In this document: positions 11,385 to 24,299 of the stretch, one piece after another
Position numbering within the stretch: position 1 is the stretch's first letter
Layout of the letters: each line of letters opens with the position of its first letter
Assembly: GCA_963169105.1 (NCBI GenBank)
Contig: OY720632.1
Location: forward strand, 59,677,136-59,741,135
Direction: 5' to 3'
DNA from: Ceriagrion tenellum
Taxonomy: Eukaryota; Arthropoda; Insecta; Odonata; Coenagrionidae
Length of the DNA stretch: 64,000 nucleotides
Program-made: the position numbers and the translations under genes
Notes under the pieces: model-generated
Told to the model about the DNA's origin: nothing
The model's input: only the letters and a program-made list of their open reading frames with translations
Databases searched by the model: none

Positions 11385-13600
11385 AATATTTCCTTGAATG
11401 GACGCCTGAAGGTATTCTAAGTTCATTAGGCAGTGAAGTAGTCTATCGTTCATGATATTTCATAGAAAGATAAACTTTATTGATATAATTGTGGTTAGTT
11501 TGATGGTCGTGATGATAAATAAGCTACTTAAGCTTAATCTTCAGTCTGATTCACATAAAATGACTAATTTATGAGTGGAAGAGTTGGTATGTTTCCCTTT
11601 TTAGGTATTTTGTGGGTAAAAATATGGAACTCAGCCAACAAGCCATCGATATGTTACATTTGAAAAATTGCCACTTATTGAATTACTTGTAATTAATTGG
11701 ATCATTACCCTAAACCTCCAACTAGTGGCATGGAAAAAATAAACTAAAGAGGTATGTATGCAACTTGAATGTGCTTTTAATAATTTTACGTCAAAAAAAT
11801 TGAAAACAGTCATTTTCATCATTTATTACTAAAGACGTTTCCTCGTATCAAGGAATCAAATGATTCGATATGAGGAGCTCCGCAACGTTCACTAACGTAG
11901 ATATTCACTTATATACTTATGCCGTGGAAATTCTCCCGAGATAATGGAGTGCCTTTCTATTTTATTACTGGAAACGTTTTGGAGACGATTTCCCCGCGTT
12001 TTTCCGCGTATGTGTCGGGGATATTATTTTGTGAACATCAAACACACCCAATGGGAAGGGAACCTTCTGGAGATCGGAGCATAAGTGAAACATACCGTCC
12101 CTCCGGAGCCATCATCAATCAAAGGAAAGCGATACACACGCCGAAGGGAATTCCAATGGATGGGTTGATAGATGGGACAGCTTTGGGCTATTTGGTCCCA
12201 TACATCGACTCGAACGTTTCACTCTTTATTTGTTTTACTTAATCTGTCTTTAGAGTGAGTTGACGGGTGGAGGAATACTTCATAGGTGACTTTCCTCCGC
12301 GGGGGCCCTCTGACTTTGATTTCCATTCGGAGTTTGCTTTTCAGTGACCATCTTGTCGCCGGCGATCCTGATACTCCGACGAGGGTCTTTGGCCTTTGAG
12401 CAAGGTAAACAGTAACGACCCAGTGGCGCATTTCACACCCATACGCTGATTCCAGAACGGATGCTTTTTCTCCCTCAATAGGAAAAGTGTGAATGATGCA
12501 TCGGGAAAGTTGGCAGCCGATTAAGGTTGAAAAAAACTGCTCTGAGTAAACTGTAAGGAGGCAAAATCATACGTTAAAGGAATTCTGTAAGGCAAGCGCG
12601 GATGAATTGTGAAAGTTGTGCAGGCGTTGAGGAAAGTACACATTGGACTTTTTTGAAAAGAAAGTAATGAAAACAGCATCGCATATCATATATGTATTGA
12701 GCGAATGAACGGGATTTCCATCAATATTGCAAGCGGAGAGAGTAATGGCATGCCTATTCTGTATGCTTATTTTCCTTCCGGGCTATAATTTTGCCAAGTA
12801 CCTTTTTTTTTCAAAAATAATGTTTAGTCAGAAAACTATCGATAAAGTTGTGAATTGTTGACTGTTCTGCGCTCATTGGCGGTAAACCATGATGTTAGAA
12901 ACGTTGCTCCTTGAAGTCACTCCATTAACGTATTTGTGTCCTTTTGCCATTGCATTTTTGTCGCCGCCTGAGTCATATTGATTAAATCTGTTCAGCTGTC
13001 ATTATAATGTAAATATAGTCGTCTCTTGCTCCATAGCGTGGGAGTGATCATTATGGCTTAGCGTTTCTCACATTCTGCTTGTATTTTAAGACACTATTGC
13101 AGCATATAACTATTCACTGGATTTACAGTTATCTATTTAAAACGTGGTCAAATTAAAAAAAAAATTGAGGATGGACGTTACTAGCTATATCTTCATATTG
13201 TTCCGAGCTGTTTTTGACCATTTTACATAATAAATTACCGAGAAAATAAAGAAACTAAATATTTTTAACAAATGATTTTTATATTACACAAGTCAACACC
13301 ATTCATGTTAGCAATGTGGTCTCTGAATATTGAGGATTCAGTCTATTAAATATAAACTTGGAAACGTTTCATTGAAATTATTTTCAAGGGCAACAATGCT
13401 ATTGCTTTGCATTTATTAAGGTTTCTAAGCCCAATATTGTTAATTATGAATGAAAATTATACATTATCTGATATTTAGCACAAGAATATCAGTTAGAATA
13501 AAATCACTGGCAGTATATGTGAGTACTACGGAGAATACATGACCTTTGATCAAAAACCTATTAGAGCAAACATTCCAATGGACAGATCCAAATTGGCATT
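11385..13600. other. Intergenic or intronic, nothing recognised
   Basis: AT-rich DNA. Open frames up to about 107 codons (11919-12242, plus) lack recognisable features. No repeat structure identified. Confidence 0.5.
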
Positions 13601-13607
13601 GACGCTT

Positions 13608-13633
13608 CGCATTTACGCTCCGCATTTACGCTC
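13608..13633 (+). repeat. Perfect 13-bp tandem duplication
   Basis: CGCATTTACGCTC occurs twice head to tail (13608-13620 and 13621-13633) without mismatch. It looks like a recent replication-slippage duplication with no sign of function. Confidence 0.8.
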
Positions 13634-14290
13634 TTCTCTCTGTCTTGCATTGTCTTGCCTGGCGGGAATTGCTCAAAAAACATGGTTCGGTTCATCATCA
13701 TTCTCCTCAACCCCATCAACAAATAATTCTCGCTCAATAAATCATGGCCGCGATCCCGAGGTGGAAAAAAGAAGGAAAATGACCTTTTCTTTGATTTAAA
13801 CTATCAGGTGGGTGGCAGCTAATATTCCGTGATGAGAAATATGAAAGTCGATAGAAAAATAAACGTTACATGTAATTCGATTCGATCTAACTAAAGGACC
13901 CATGCTAATTAAATACGCATAGTATGTGCCAGAGAATGAATGTGTACCATCATGTGTGGGCATTCAACTGTAAGTTTTCATAACTAGTTCCTTACGCAAA
14001 ACTAACTCGAAATGAAAAGTTGAGAGTGCAATTACCCGTAAAAAAAAACCTGATTCGGCGCAATGAAAATGTGTGGATAAATACTACTTCTATTGTTATT
14101 TCCTCACGAAAATTGTCTTCTATATATTTGAATACGTTAAATCATGGCTATAGTTACCATGGCATTCAAAAGTTTTGTTATTAGCATTAACCATGTGACT
14201 AGCTCACCAAATCTACCTGCTTGATCCAGATCGTGGCCAATTGGATTGGTTGCCAGTAATCCTTAGCGAGGGAGCGCGTATCTCATGACC
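13634..14290. other. Intergenic or intronic, nothing recognised
   Basis: AT-rich, no supported feature. Confidence 0.45.
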
Positions 14291-15010
14291 GTCGTTGTTA
14301 GGAAGCACTGGATGAGGAGGACAAGCGAGCAGGATATCCAGGCAGCTTGGGAAGAATACTATCAGTGCAGTTGGGGGGAGAAGGAAAGGGGGATGGGCTA
14401 ATGAAGAAAGGAGAATAAGAGGACATTGTTGGGGTTGTGGGGGAGGGGCGGGAGGGATGAGATTTGAATGCGCTCAAGATTAGAGCGAGTAGTTGGGAAT
14501 AGGCGGACGGGGGATGGTGGGTGGTTGGGAGTGGGGTGGGGGTTGAGGAGGGGATGAGGAGATGTGGGAGTGGCGAGGGAAAATCGAGAATGGAGGAGGC
14601 GACCACAGGCAGGGGGAATGTCAACCTCAAAAAACGGGGAATGAGAGGAAACCCGTTTTTTCCCCTCATCGGGGTTGGCTGGAGGTGGAAGTGAACGTGG
14701 TCCCGCATGTGAGCCTGCGAGTATCCTTCTTTTAAGCGTAAGATGGAAGAAGTGATAGGGACGGAGAGGGAGATAGGTCCCGTGGGAGTGTGAGAGAGAG
14801 AAGAGACGAGAGGACCAGGGAGCAGAAGAAGGAGAGTGGGGGACGTCTTGAGGAGCGCGGAGCGAGGGGATGGTTCCGAGATGGAAATGGCTTCGGGAGT
14901 GAGCGGGGTAATTTGAAAGATAAACACTCGAGCGCCGGAGTCGCTCGGGATGTGGAGTGAACATAGATTCGGTGCGGGAGAAGGAAAGCAGGTCGGTGGA
15001 AAACGCATAG
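14291..15010 (-). repeat. Purine-rich island (pyrimidine-rich on the minus strand)
   Basis: The plus strand is G/A-rich for about 700 bases, so the minus strand is C/T-rich. Minus-strand frames of 236 and 225 codons overlap each other and translate to Ser/Pro/Leu-rich low complexity without a domain. This mirrors the plus-strand C/T islands elsewhere, in the opposite orientation. Confidence 0.65.
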
Positions 15011-15584
15011 GGCTGGCGTGTCAAGTACGAGATAATTTTGCTAAGTTTGCGAGATGATAATGTACCTTTGGACAAGACCAGCGATAAGGTGGAAATTCTG
15101 GTAGTGCAACGCGTGAATGAGCTGAGATAAAAAAAATGGTGTTGTCACCGACGCCTGAGCTTATGAGGTCGTCCATTTGAGCCGGCCATCGTGGAACCGA
15201 AGCGACGCGTGACGACGTATCAAATTTGTGTACCATGAAAGAAGTAAATTTGGCGGATCATTGGGATGTTTGGACAGGGTTTTCCCCACTAGAAAGAAGG
15301 TTCATGAATCGGAGGATGTTATCCAGTTCCTCGGATAACGTTTATAATTGACATTCTAGTTACCGTATTTCTTGTATTTCGCGCCAAGGCTACCTAGAGT
15401 TGCATACAAGCGCAGATTGCTGATTCTCACATAATGATTTGGTGGCAATGTACCGTGTTAAGCGATTTCTCTCCTTGATATCCATTTCGCGAAGTGAATA
15501 CTCTCAAGCTGCTGCTTCTCCTTAATTGGCACGAAAAGTCTAGAGGTCGCATTCTTAAGACACAAGCACTGGGCAGCTTTTTTT
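15011..15584. other. Intergenic or intronic, nothing recognised
   Basis: Short open frames only. No repeat or RNA gene recognised. Confidence 0.4.
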
Positions 15585-15698
15585 TTATTTTTAACCCATC
15601 TCCAATGTCCAACCATTATTCACAAAAGTTGGAGAGAAACTCGGTGACGAACAACCTTAGTGAATAGCGGTTGGGCATTGGAGACGGGTCAAAAGTAA
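15585..15698. repeat. Imperfect inverted repeat, about 37-bp arms
   Basis: Left arm 15585-15621 and right arm 15661-15698 are inverted copies with about six mismatches, sharing TCTCCAATG and CCCAACC/GGTTGGG cores. The spacer is about 39 bases. It probably derives from a small MITE or foldback element; no clear target duplication is seen. Confidence 0.6.
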
Positions 15699-15702
15699 AA
15701 AA

Positions 15703-16270
15703 TTTCAAGGGTCCATAAGTTCAGATAAGGAATACGAAGGAGTATGACCGAGTAAAGTGTGTTCTCTTTGGCTACATGCTGGCTATTCAATTAGGTCCGT
15801 GGATTCTTTTATTATCTGAACTTGGTGAATTCAGGCGTGACTTCGTTGATATTCATTTTCAATCAAAAGAATGCTGGGTATTTTAAATGAATTTTATAAA
15901 AATTCGGTGGTAAAATATCTAGAGTTATTTTTCATTATTTTATATTGCCTCGGAAACGACGGCTATTTTATTAGAAACCACACCTAATCATTGTTACGTG
16001 CGACTAATTTTATGCCGAATTTAATCACTGATTGAATGACATGTAACGTTGCATTGAACTTTCTAAAATGTCTGTGATACGATAATTTGAATGGAGCATA
16101 TAGTAATAAACTTCCCCGTAGAGGAAACGAGGGGACAACGAACAGCGCGGCACGGAATTGGGCTTGTTGGAAATACTTCCAGCCACAGAAATAGATATCA
16201 TTCGGTGTTTTCAGGATGGGACGGGTTAAAAAATTCCCTCCATACATGCAAAGGGACTTTTCATATTACC
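15703..16270. other. Intergenic or intronic, nothing recognised
   Basis: AT-rich, no supported feature. Confidence 0.4.
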
Positions 16271-16700
16271 TTGGTATGTCGTTTTGGTGGGAGAGAAACA
16301 GGGGAGGGTCGAGGAAGAGAAGAGGCAAGCACCGGACGCTGGAAGCGGAGAGGAGGTAACGGAGGTGAGAGAGAGGGGTTAAGATGCTTCTCTCCTTTTC
16401 CCTCGCTTTGGAGATGAATAGACAAAATCTAAGGGAAGAGGAGGAATAAGAAGGGAGGATGGCTTTATGGTCCTCTGGGAGAGAGAGAGAGAGGCGACGC
16501 TGGAGGTGAGGCTGGTCGGGCGGGCGGCGCACGTGGGGATCGGAACAAGGGGAGGGAGACGCGGAGTTTCCACCCTCTACCTCCCCCCCCGAAGAAGTGC
16601 GTGAGAGAGTATGCTTGCCGGGGAGGAGGTGGTAGGAGGCAGTGGACGAGCATCTCCCGGTCGAGGGCGTCTGATTACGGCGCCGATTGCACGATATGAA
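16271..16700 (-). repeat. Purine-rich island with GA microsatellite
   Basis: The plus strand is G/A-rich, with a (GA)n stretch at about 16481-16493 and a GGAGG-rich zone at 16611-16640. Open minus-strand frames (149 codons at most) are Ser/Pro/Leu-rich low complexity. No coding family recognised. Confidence 0.6.
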
Positions 16701-17224
16701 CTCTCTTGGATACAAACTGCGCCGAGGGCTCTGATTGCTATTGACGACCCGAATCTGAACTGGTATAATTTTTTATTCCCTCATTCGAGAACTCACTATT
16801 GATGTGATTCCGAAGAGGTGCATGTAAGGTCACGTCATTGCATCATTTGCTCGACGCCGCGGCGTCTAAAACGTCGCTCCCACACTCTTCTCCATACCCC
16901 TAGCTCTTGTGAGAATTGCTGTGCACAACTCAGAAAAGTAAAGTAAGTGACAGGGAAAAGACATTGATCCAGAAATTTGGCGCTTCTGCGAGCAATGTGT
17001 TCCCCGTGACACATTTTGTCCAGCCAGATCGGCCTTTCCGACCACTGTGCGCCGGGGAGAACGCTTTCTCTGCGCTGAGAATGACTGTTCCCGCCCGGAG
17101 TCTTTCTAGAATGTTCCGGAGAACACGCAGCGACGCATTGGACGAAATTTGAAAGCCTGAGAGACCTCCGGGTGATGGTTCGCGATTTAGAATGCCTATT
17201 TTTTCCCACAGTGGAACATCGCGG
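16701..17224. other. No recognised feature
   Basis: Mixed composition. A 124-codon minus-strand frame (17209-16835) has no recognisable motif. Confidence 0.4.
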
Positions 17225-17722
17225 GATAGGATCTATTTCATAGATTTAACCAAAAAAATTAATGAAATACGAAGGAAAGCAGCGCGCTTCGTTAAAAAAT
17301 GCTACGAGCGTACATATAGTGTCTCACAACTTTTAGGGGGATTAAGGTGGAAGCCCCTAGAGATCCAGAGGCTACACGCTAGGCTTAGGTTGCTTGATAA
17401 ATTCAGAACTGATATTTTTCAGAGAGACATAGAGAATATTATCATGACTCCTCACTACATCTCTAGGCCTGACAGACGCGGTCAAATATGAGAGATACAC
17501 TGCCCATACACTGTATGAGAACAGATAGGTACAAGAACTCGTTCTTTCCGCGAACAAAAAGCGACCACAATAAAAATTAAGCTCACTAAATACACTCCTA
17601 TAATTCATGTCGCCATTTCATATCCAAAAAACTTACAACTTCACACGGCTGGTGACCTAACACCCCCTACCACACGCCCATGCGGCGGCTCGCGGGGTAT
17701 TATGTTGATGTAGATTACATTC
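17225..17722 (+). mobile_element. LINE 3' fragment (family A), end of reverse transcriptase ORF plus 3' UTR
   Basis: Translation from about 17230 gives the C-terminal tail of an arthropod non-LTR retrotransposon polyprotein: RRKAARFVKKCYER, then a GGLRWKPLE block, ending IIMTPHYISRPDR before a stop at 17489. The 3' UTR follows, closing with the family-typical stretch CACCCCCTACCACACGCCCA and a GATGTAGAT tail (about 17708-17717). It is heavily 5'-truncated, as usual for LINEs. The minus-strand element at 55816-57210 belongs to the same subfamily (ERTYSVS block and matching UTR). Confidence 0.8.
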
Positions 17723-19780
17723 TCAACTTCCCTCATTAACGTCATCTCATTTTCTTCTGACACTTCTCCATTTGCATTGTGAATTCCACAAAGATCATGC
17801 CACGAGTAAACTTTTTAGGTTAGACTTCAATAAAACTTAAACATTCTTTCTTACCATTGGGAAGAGGAATTTTCTTTGCCGTTTTCAATATCCTGGCTGA
17901 GAATTTCACACCGGAAGTCCATTAAAAGTTTTGACTCAACATCACCTCTGTCTTCATTTGGAACTAAAATAACGTGGGCTGAACTCTTGACGGGGGAGAA
18001 ACAGCCGGGATTTTTGTGTCGGGACTTCGACCGCATTTCATGGAAAAATGTGATATTTTCCGTGGTGTCTCTTCCTTCGATGTGCTTCTAATCATAACAA
18101 ATATGAATGGCTTGGCGCCAGCTTATCGGCACAATAAGCTCCAAAGTGCTAAGAATGCAAGATAAAGGATCGAGAGGAAGGAGTGGTCGAGGAGACACTT
18201 AAGAAGGTATCTGAAGAGTTTTATGGCCATTGAATATGTTTCTTTCGCCCTTTCATTCGCTCCATTTCCTTAAAAAGATTTCGGGGGTCTTCAGACTGGG
18301 AGCGACACGTCTCACTCCGTAACCTGGGTTGGATAGCCTTTGACGAAAAGTTTCCATTAGTGTATCGGGAAGCTTTCATCGATCATTAATTTTTACGGCT
18401 CGCGAAAATTTCAAGGGCGATTATGACTGAAGATTAACGACTGAATTGGCCACCTATAAAAAGGCTCTAATTCTTTTCCTGAGGTGTAAATGAAATGGAA
18501 TTTCGGCTTTGCTTTTAAAGATGCCAATTTCCCCTAATATGCGACTGCAATCGGTATTCATAATTACACATAGCTGCTCAAAATTCATACTTGGCCCTAA
18601 ATTGCTTCGAGGCTTGTTGCGTCCCGGACTTATCAAGCCAATCATGTCAATGGGTTACGACGGCGAATGCACTCTGGTGTCTATTTTCAAAGAATTTTGT
18701 CCTTTTTTAATGTCTTGAAGAACGCTTTTTTTCATGGCACATAAATATCCATCCTACCCAAATGCATTACTCTTTTTATGAAAAAAGTCAGTTCAATTCA
18801 ATCGGCAATGAATCTGTTCTTCAGATGGTCACGCATGCTTGCTTTGGTTTATTGCTTGAAACGTGTCGTGGTGATTTTCACAGCCTGTAGAAGAATGACT
18901 CTGAAGGTTTATTCTGAGCAAGATTGTAATATGTTTAAGAATCAAAGAGAACTTTTTACTTTGACTCCGCTATAAAACCCTACTGATGACGGATTCATGA
19001 CTTAAAATCTCCTCGGAATTTCTTGTCAGTGTTCTTGTGTCATTTTTTTTAACTTTATCACGTTACTTCAGCGCTGGGAAGTCATTCACATAGAAGCACA
19101 GATAACGACATCATACGTAACAACGACGAGACGGACTGCCTATCTATCAGCTGTTTGGAATCCATTACCCGGGCTACACCTTTATGGGTTATCTCGAAAT
19201 ACGCAACCGTATCTCACACCGAGATAAGCTTGCTTACTTAATTTAGGTTATAACTATGTTGTCGGCACGAATATTTTCCTTGAATGTGGTTTATCTATCG
19301 AGCTTGCTTTCTGATACTAGTCCGAAATAATGAGATGGAAAAAGTCAAAGATAGTAATATAAATCTCTATTACCTGATAAAATTTTTCTCCTATCTAATA
19401 TGCACATTATCTCCAAGTCAAGGTGTCAAGTTTAATACACAACTCACTGTAATTATCTCTTTGTTAATTTCGCTCATTGATGCACAAGCCAATGCCCCCC
19501 TCAGTCATTTTAAAGAATTCTTCCCTCTTTCCTATGTAATATATACAAATATTCGCTGGACAGAAACGGTTTCTGTTGCATGAAGCTCTTTCAAAGTTTT
19601 GCAGATCTTTTTTCCGGGAAATGATGCTTTATTTGTTACGGTGCAACTTAATCGTTTCATATGCAGCGTAGCTGATACAATTTTCGTGAAACTTGGAGAA
19701 GACCGATTGGTCAGGATTACTTCACTCGTAATGAAGTCATGGCAGAGGGAATGGGAATAAAATTGCGTCGTGGTAGTGTT
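17723..19780. other. Intergenic or intronic, nothing recognised
   Basis: AT-rich with chance open frames up to about 99 codons. No repeat, exon or RNA gene supported. Confidence 0.5.
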
Positions 19781-20345
19781 TTTTGACGAAAGTTTACGTG
19801 AAATATGAATCGCGCGGAAAGTGGGCACCGCCGCGTGAAGGGTTGAAGGGGTACTGTTCTTGCCGAGGCGGCCGCGCGGTCCGGGGATCGACCCTTTCCC
19901 GCGAGGGACCGTGTCCGTCCGAAGCCTTGAGACGGCGAGACGTGGCCTGCCACCCTCTTCGCGGCCGCCCACCCTTCGACCTCCGCCCGATCCCTCCGCA
20001 GCGGCCTCCCCGGCCAGGACAGTCGGGTGCCACCAGGAGTGCGGCCCGCTATAGGGGTGGAAGGAGGGCCGCCACAGCCGCCTTGCGTGCTCGTCCCTTG
20101 TTACATCCGACGACCAAACCCTCCCCCCGACACTGCAATCCACCCTCCTCCCCACATCTCTCCCCCCCACCGGCTCCCGTATTTTGCTAGACTCGCCCCA
20201 GCCACGAAGGCGGTGCATATAGCAGCCCTTCTGCCCCCATCCCTTTGCCTTCTCGCCACCCATTGCTCCCGCTTCGCGACGTGTACTTCCGGAAGCCTAG
20301 GGACGACGACGGAGGGAGTCTCGAGAGAACGGCGGGAAGTCACCC
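19781..20345. other. CpG-rich island
   Basis: GC- and CpG-rich DNA between AT-rich flanks. Open frames on both strands overlap here (a 243-codon minus frame 20263-19532 and several plus frames), with Arg/Gly/Pro-rich translations lacking a domain. The minus frame continues into AT-rich sequence without losing openness, which is mildly notable, but no family is recognisable. It could mark a promoter. Confidence 0.45.
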
Positions 20346-22912
20346 GCCATTAGATTCCCGTAGAGATCGATGTTGGGTGGAATGAGGGTGGGAGAAAGGG
20401 GAGGAGAGTAGCTGTACATACGTAGAAAGGTGTCGGCGATCTCCTAGGTTGTCCCGAGCAGGAAATGAGGACTTGATTTCTCGCCGGAGCAGCCGAGAAA
20501 TACAAAACGGATTGGACGAGCAACGATGCACAAGCGGAGCAAGTCGCGTTATTGAGATGGCTCCACGCGAATGGCAATAACCTTAAGTCAGGGCAAAAGA
20601 AAAGCTCTTCAATAGCATTCGAAACAACGACTCGATTTGGTCTGGAAATTAATCCCGGCGTCATCTCAATCGAGTCTTTAATTTTAACAAAACGATTTTT
20701 TGATCATTTATGTCGAATGCATTCAAGAAATTTACAGGATAAAGTTTATAAAATTCATTTCGGACAGCTCGGCCATTCGAGCGGTTAAATTTATCACAAA
20801 ATACGGAAAACCTATTGTTTATCAAAATATTTTTTTAAATTCAAATTTTTAAGACCATTGTGAGCGTAACAAGTGTTAGATAAAATATTATTATGAATCT
20901 CAATCTATACTCCCAGGCCAGCCCACTGCTAACCCACATTTGCTCTCCAGAAAATCAATTCCTTTTTGAAGATAATATTTGGAAATTTAAATTTTAAGTA
21001 CTTAAGTAGGTAATTAATGTTAAAGTAAATTAAGTTAAAAGTAAATTAAGTAGTAAATTAATTAAGTAGGTAAATTTCAATTGTTAGCCGAGTTGGAAAT
21101 AGTGTACATTATCCTGTGTATACCATTTTTACGACCTTTTAGTCTTTATTAAAGACCATCTCGACAATTTTATCTTACTTTTCAAATCCGTTAACCAAAA
21201 TTACCGAGTAAAAATTAAAGTAACAAAAAAAATAACCGCGACCTTATGAAAATGGAATCGTCATTACGGACAATTCTGAGTGATACCATTCATCCATCAA
21301 GCGCACGACTTTCTCGAGCTTTCCCCATTGCTATGTATACACCCTCTTCCATTTATCACACGAAATAGTTTTCATCATGTGATAAAAATGGGAAGCTATT
21401 AGATACCCGGAAAATTTTTAATTTTGGGTCGACGTTGCCCTACCATTCTGATTTTTCTCCAGCAGACTGGTGTCTATAAAGACCATTGATAGATAGCGCT
21501 CAAACCACACCTCTCAAACCTCTTACTGCACCGAATGGGAGGAGAGAAAGCCACGGATTCGAAAACCATTTACGAGAAGGCTCATTTTATTTGTATGTTA
21601 TCGTTGGGACGAAGGGGCATTTATATTCAGTTATTCGCCGATAGCACCAATGAATTTTATACTCTTAGCAATCTTCTGGTCATTGGATATCCAGCGTGAA
21701 ATAGTGACGTTATTTTTTATGTAAGTTTGTTCCAAGGTTGGAAACACAATCAACGATAAAAGGATTTCCGATTAATTTTCTTAGATTATAAAGAAGCTTA
21801 TAAATTTTATCTTGTTATCTTCTTATTATATGGCACCTGTACCTTTGTGAAGGATAATTCGGTTATTCTTTCGGTGGATTGTGTCCTTGGCCCATATTCG
21901 ATAAAATCCGGCCCTTGCGGTCAGTTGTAATTTCGTGTTTCTTTTATTTCCTCTGCCCTGTCAGTAATGGAAAATCAAGCATGTCCGTTCTTCTGCTTGG
22001 GAGGAACTCGAGGTGAGTGGGACATGTTCTCTCACTTGGGGGGATGGAAAATAAAGGGACCAATATTTAACCTTGGAAACTCGATCCTCGAGCAAGAAAC
22101 CCCATACTTAACCCCGCAAATGATTTTTGACAGTACAGCATATACCGGAGTCTGAGAATTTTCCGAAGAGTCGAGGGATGAGCTGAAGATTATAGTGCGA
22201 CATTTTCAAACGATGAAGTAATACACACAGCTCAGGCTAGCGTATACGAATCAGTTTCCACTTTTTAAAATGGAGTATTCTGTAATAATTGACGAATCAA
22301 ATGATATTTTAATACTATCTATCCCGAAGCTTCCAATACATTTTTTTGTGCGTGATTTTAAATGCGTGCCGAATAAGTTATAGCAAATCGTTAGGATACA
22401 ATGGTACTTTCGATAATTTTCAAGAAAGCATTAGAAAATGCTATATATATTCATAAGTTGAGACTTTAACTCTTAACCATGGACATATTTCATTTATCTG
22501 CTCAAATCGTGGCAGAGTTAACCCTGATTCATTACCTAAACCATTGAAAATGTCAATAGCTGTCTCACCCGCGTTACGTACGGGGAAAATATATTTAATG
22601 AAGTACATCAGTAATGACCTTGCAGTTTTAATTACGATAGCATTTTCCCGTGGGTCAGTTATGAGAGAACTATCAATACAGCCAATTCCCATCCTAGACA
22701 ACGCGGAGTTATTGGAATATATTTACCATTGAAGGAGATGATGCAAGAAATGCTTAAAGGGAAAGTACTTAGAACGGCCAAAATTTCTGTGGCGGTTATA
22801 AGATGTGACCAAAAATTGATTATAAAGTTTCTGACGACGGTAGCCGTATCACCACACCCTCTGCAGAACGATGTCTTTATCTGCTTACATTCATTAATGC
22901 CCAAGATTTTTT
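20346..22912. other. Intergenic or intronic; AT-rich microrepeat at 20990-21075
   Basis: Largely AT-rich. Positions 20990-21075 hold degenerate tandem copies of an AGTAAATTAAGT-like unit. No gene or transposon end is supported in the rest. Confidence 0.5.
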
Positions 22913-22966
22913 GGTGACTTTTTTCCTTTCAGATATTTTGTGATTTTTTTCCCTTTCAGATATCTT
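22913..22966 (+). repeat. Imperfect 27-bp tandem duplication
   Basis: Two adjacent units each read roughly GTGAT/C, a T run, CCTTTCAGATAT, then T/C-T. They differ at only a few positions. The pyrimidine run followed by CAG resembles a duplicated splice acceptor, but no open exon follows. Confidence 0.6.
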
Positions 22967-24299
22967 TGAGCAATCATGTGAAATAATGAGTCCAAATTGA
23001 CTGCTTCTAGATGTTATGGTTTATAAAACACCCGATTTGACCGAGATGATATGCGAATGGAACTTCCCTGAACCGAGATACCGTCTCATTACACAACTAA
23101 TTGCTCCTGTTGTAATGTCATGCATTGCCATTCTCTAAAGTCAATAGATGATAATGCCCTATATCTATAGTTAAGATCATGGCGTGTGCTGAATTCCAGT
23201 GAAAAACCACTGATTTATTTAGTAATGCCAGTTGTAATACTTTGCAACAGAACATAGAGATCTTACATGCACACTACGTTAGCATCGTGAGGCGGTATTG
23301 CAACCACCTGACAGATTACAAGGAAGCAACATAGGCAAGAAATATTTTGGAGGGACAAGGACGAACAAAGTAAAGCAATTTGTGATGGATGTCTCAACTT
23401 GGGAGTTATGAAGGAACTTAGCAATTTTTCTGAAGGATAGTCGAGAAAAGAGCTGAATAAAACCAGTTTTCGGATTCAAGGATGCTTATGATGATGATGA
23501 AGCCATTATATACAATGGTCAATGTCATCCAAGTGTTAAATTATTAGACTTTACCATCGTAGTGCACAGTTGAAATGATCAAAGAAGCGAACTGGACGCT
23601 AGTCGCCCTAATGAAAATGTAGGTATCGAGTGAGACCTCGCATGTTGAACACGTAAAAGTAGAGGAGGCTGGAAATTTCCGGAAAAACCTCCCCAGTTTG
23701 GAGACGGCGACGAGGACATCGATTCTCTCGCATGTAAGGTACGTCTCTCGCGACTCCTTGTTGTAAGGCTGACCTCTCCAAGGGGCGAGGCATAGCTAGC
23801 TGTCAAGGGCAGCTTGTCCTTTCACGGACGACAAAAATTTATCGGTAGGCCACGCATCTCCTCGTTGCCAAATGAAATTTAGAGCCGTACTTTTTCCGTC
23901 GTAATTCATTTCTTTACGTTGGTAAATATTCGCGGTCGATCCTATGATGTTCTCACCTAGCTACTTCTCTTGCTCTCCTCCTCCGTCAAAGTGAGCGTAT
24001 TTAAAAATCTTGATTGTCGATCGTGGTATTGATAGGAGAGTGCTACAAGCTCCCCAACACGTTATAGGTTTCAAGGGAGCCCTATTAATAAGAGTCAGTT
24101 ATCTCAGTTGAGCTCTCTTAATTGCCCAAGTTACAAATGGGGAGGGAAAAGCCGTGAGATTTTATCCCGAGCGTTGACGGATAAGGTGAGATCCCTGATA
24201 CGCTTAAAGGGCTCCGGAATTTTTTCAACTCTCTCACGCCTCGTCAGTTGGCAGCAGCGTCGTCGTCTCGGCCCCGCATGCAGCACGCGCGCTACCTAA
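22967..24299. other. Intergenic or intronic, nothing recognised
   Basis: No supported feature. Open frames are at most about 75 codons. Confidence 0.45.

Noticed and set aside
19532..20263. 243-codon minus-strand frame
   Set aside because: No recognisable domain and mostly within a CpG island; mentioned under the island but not called as a gene.
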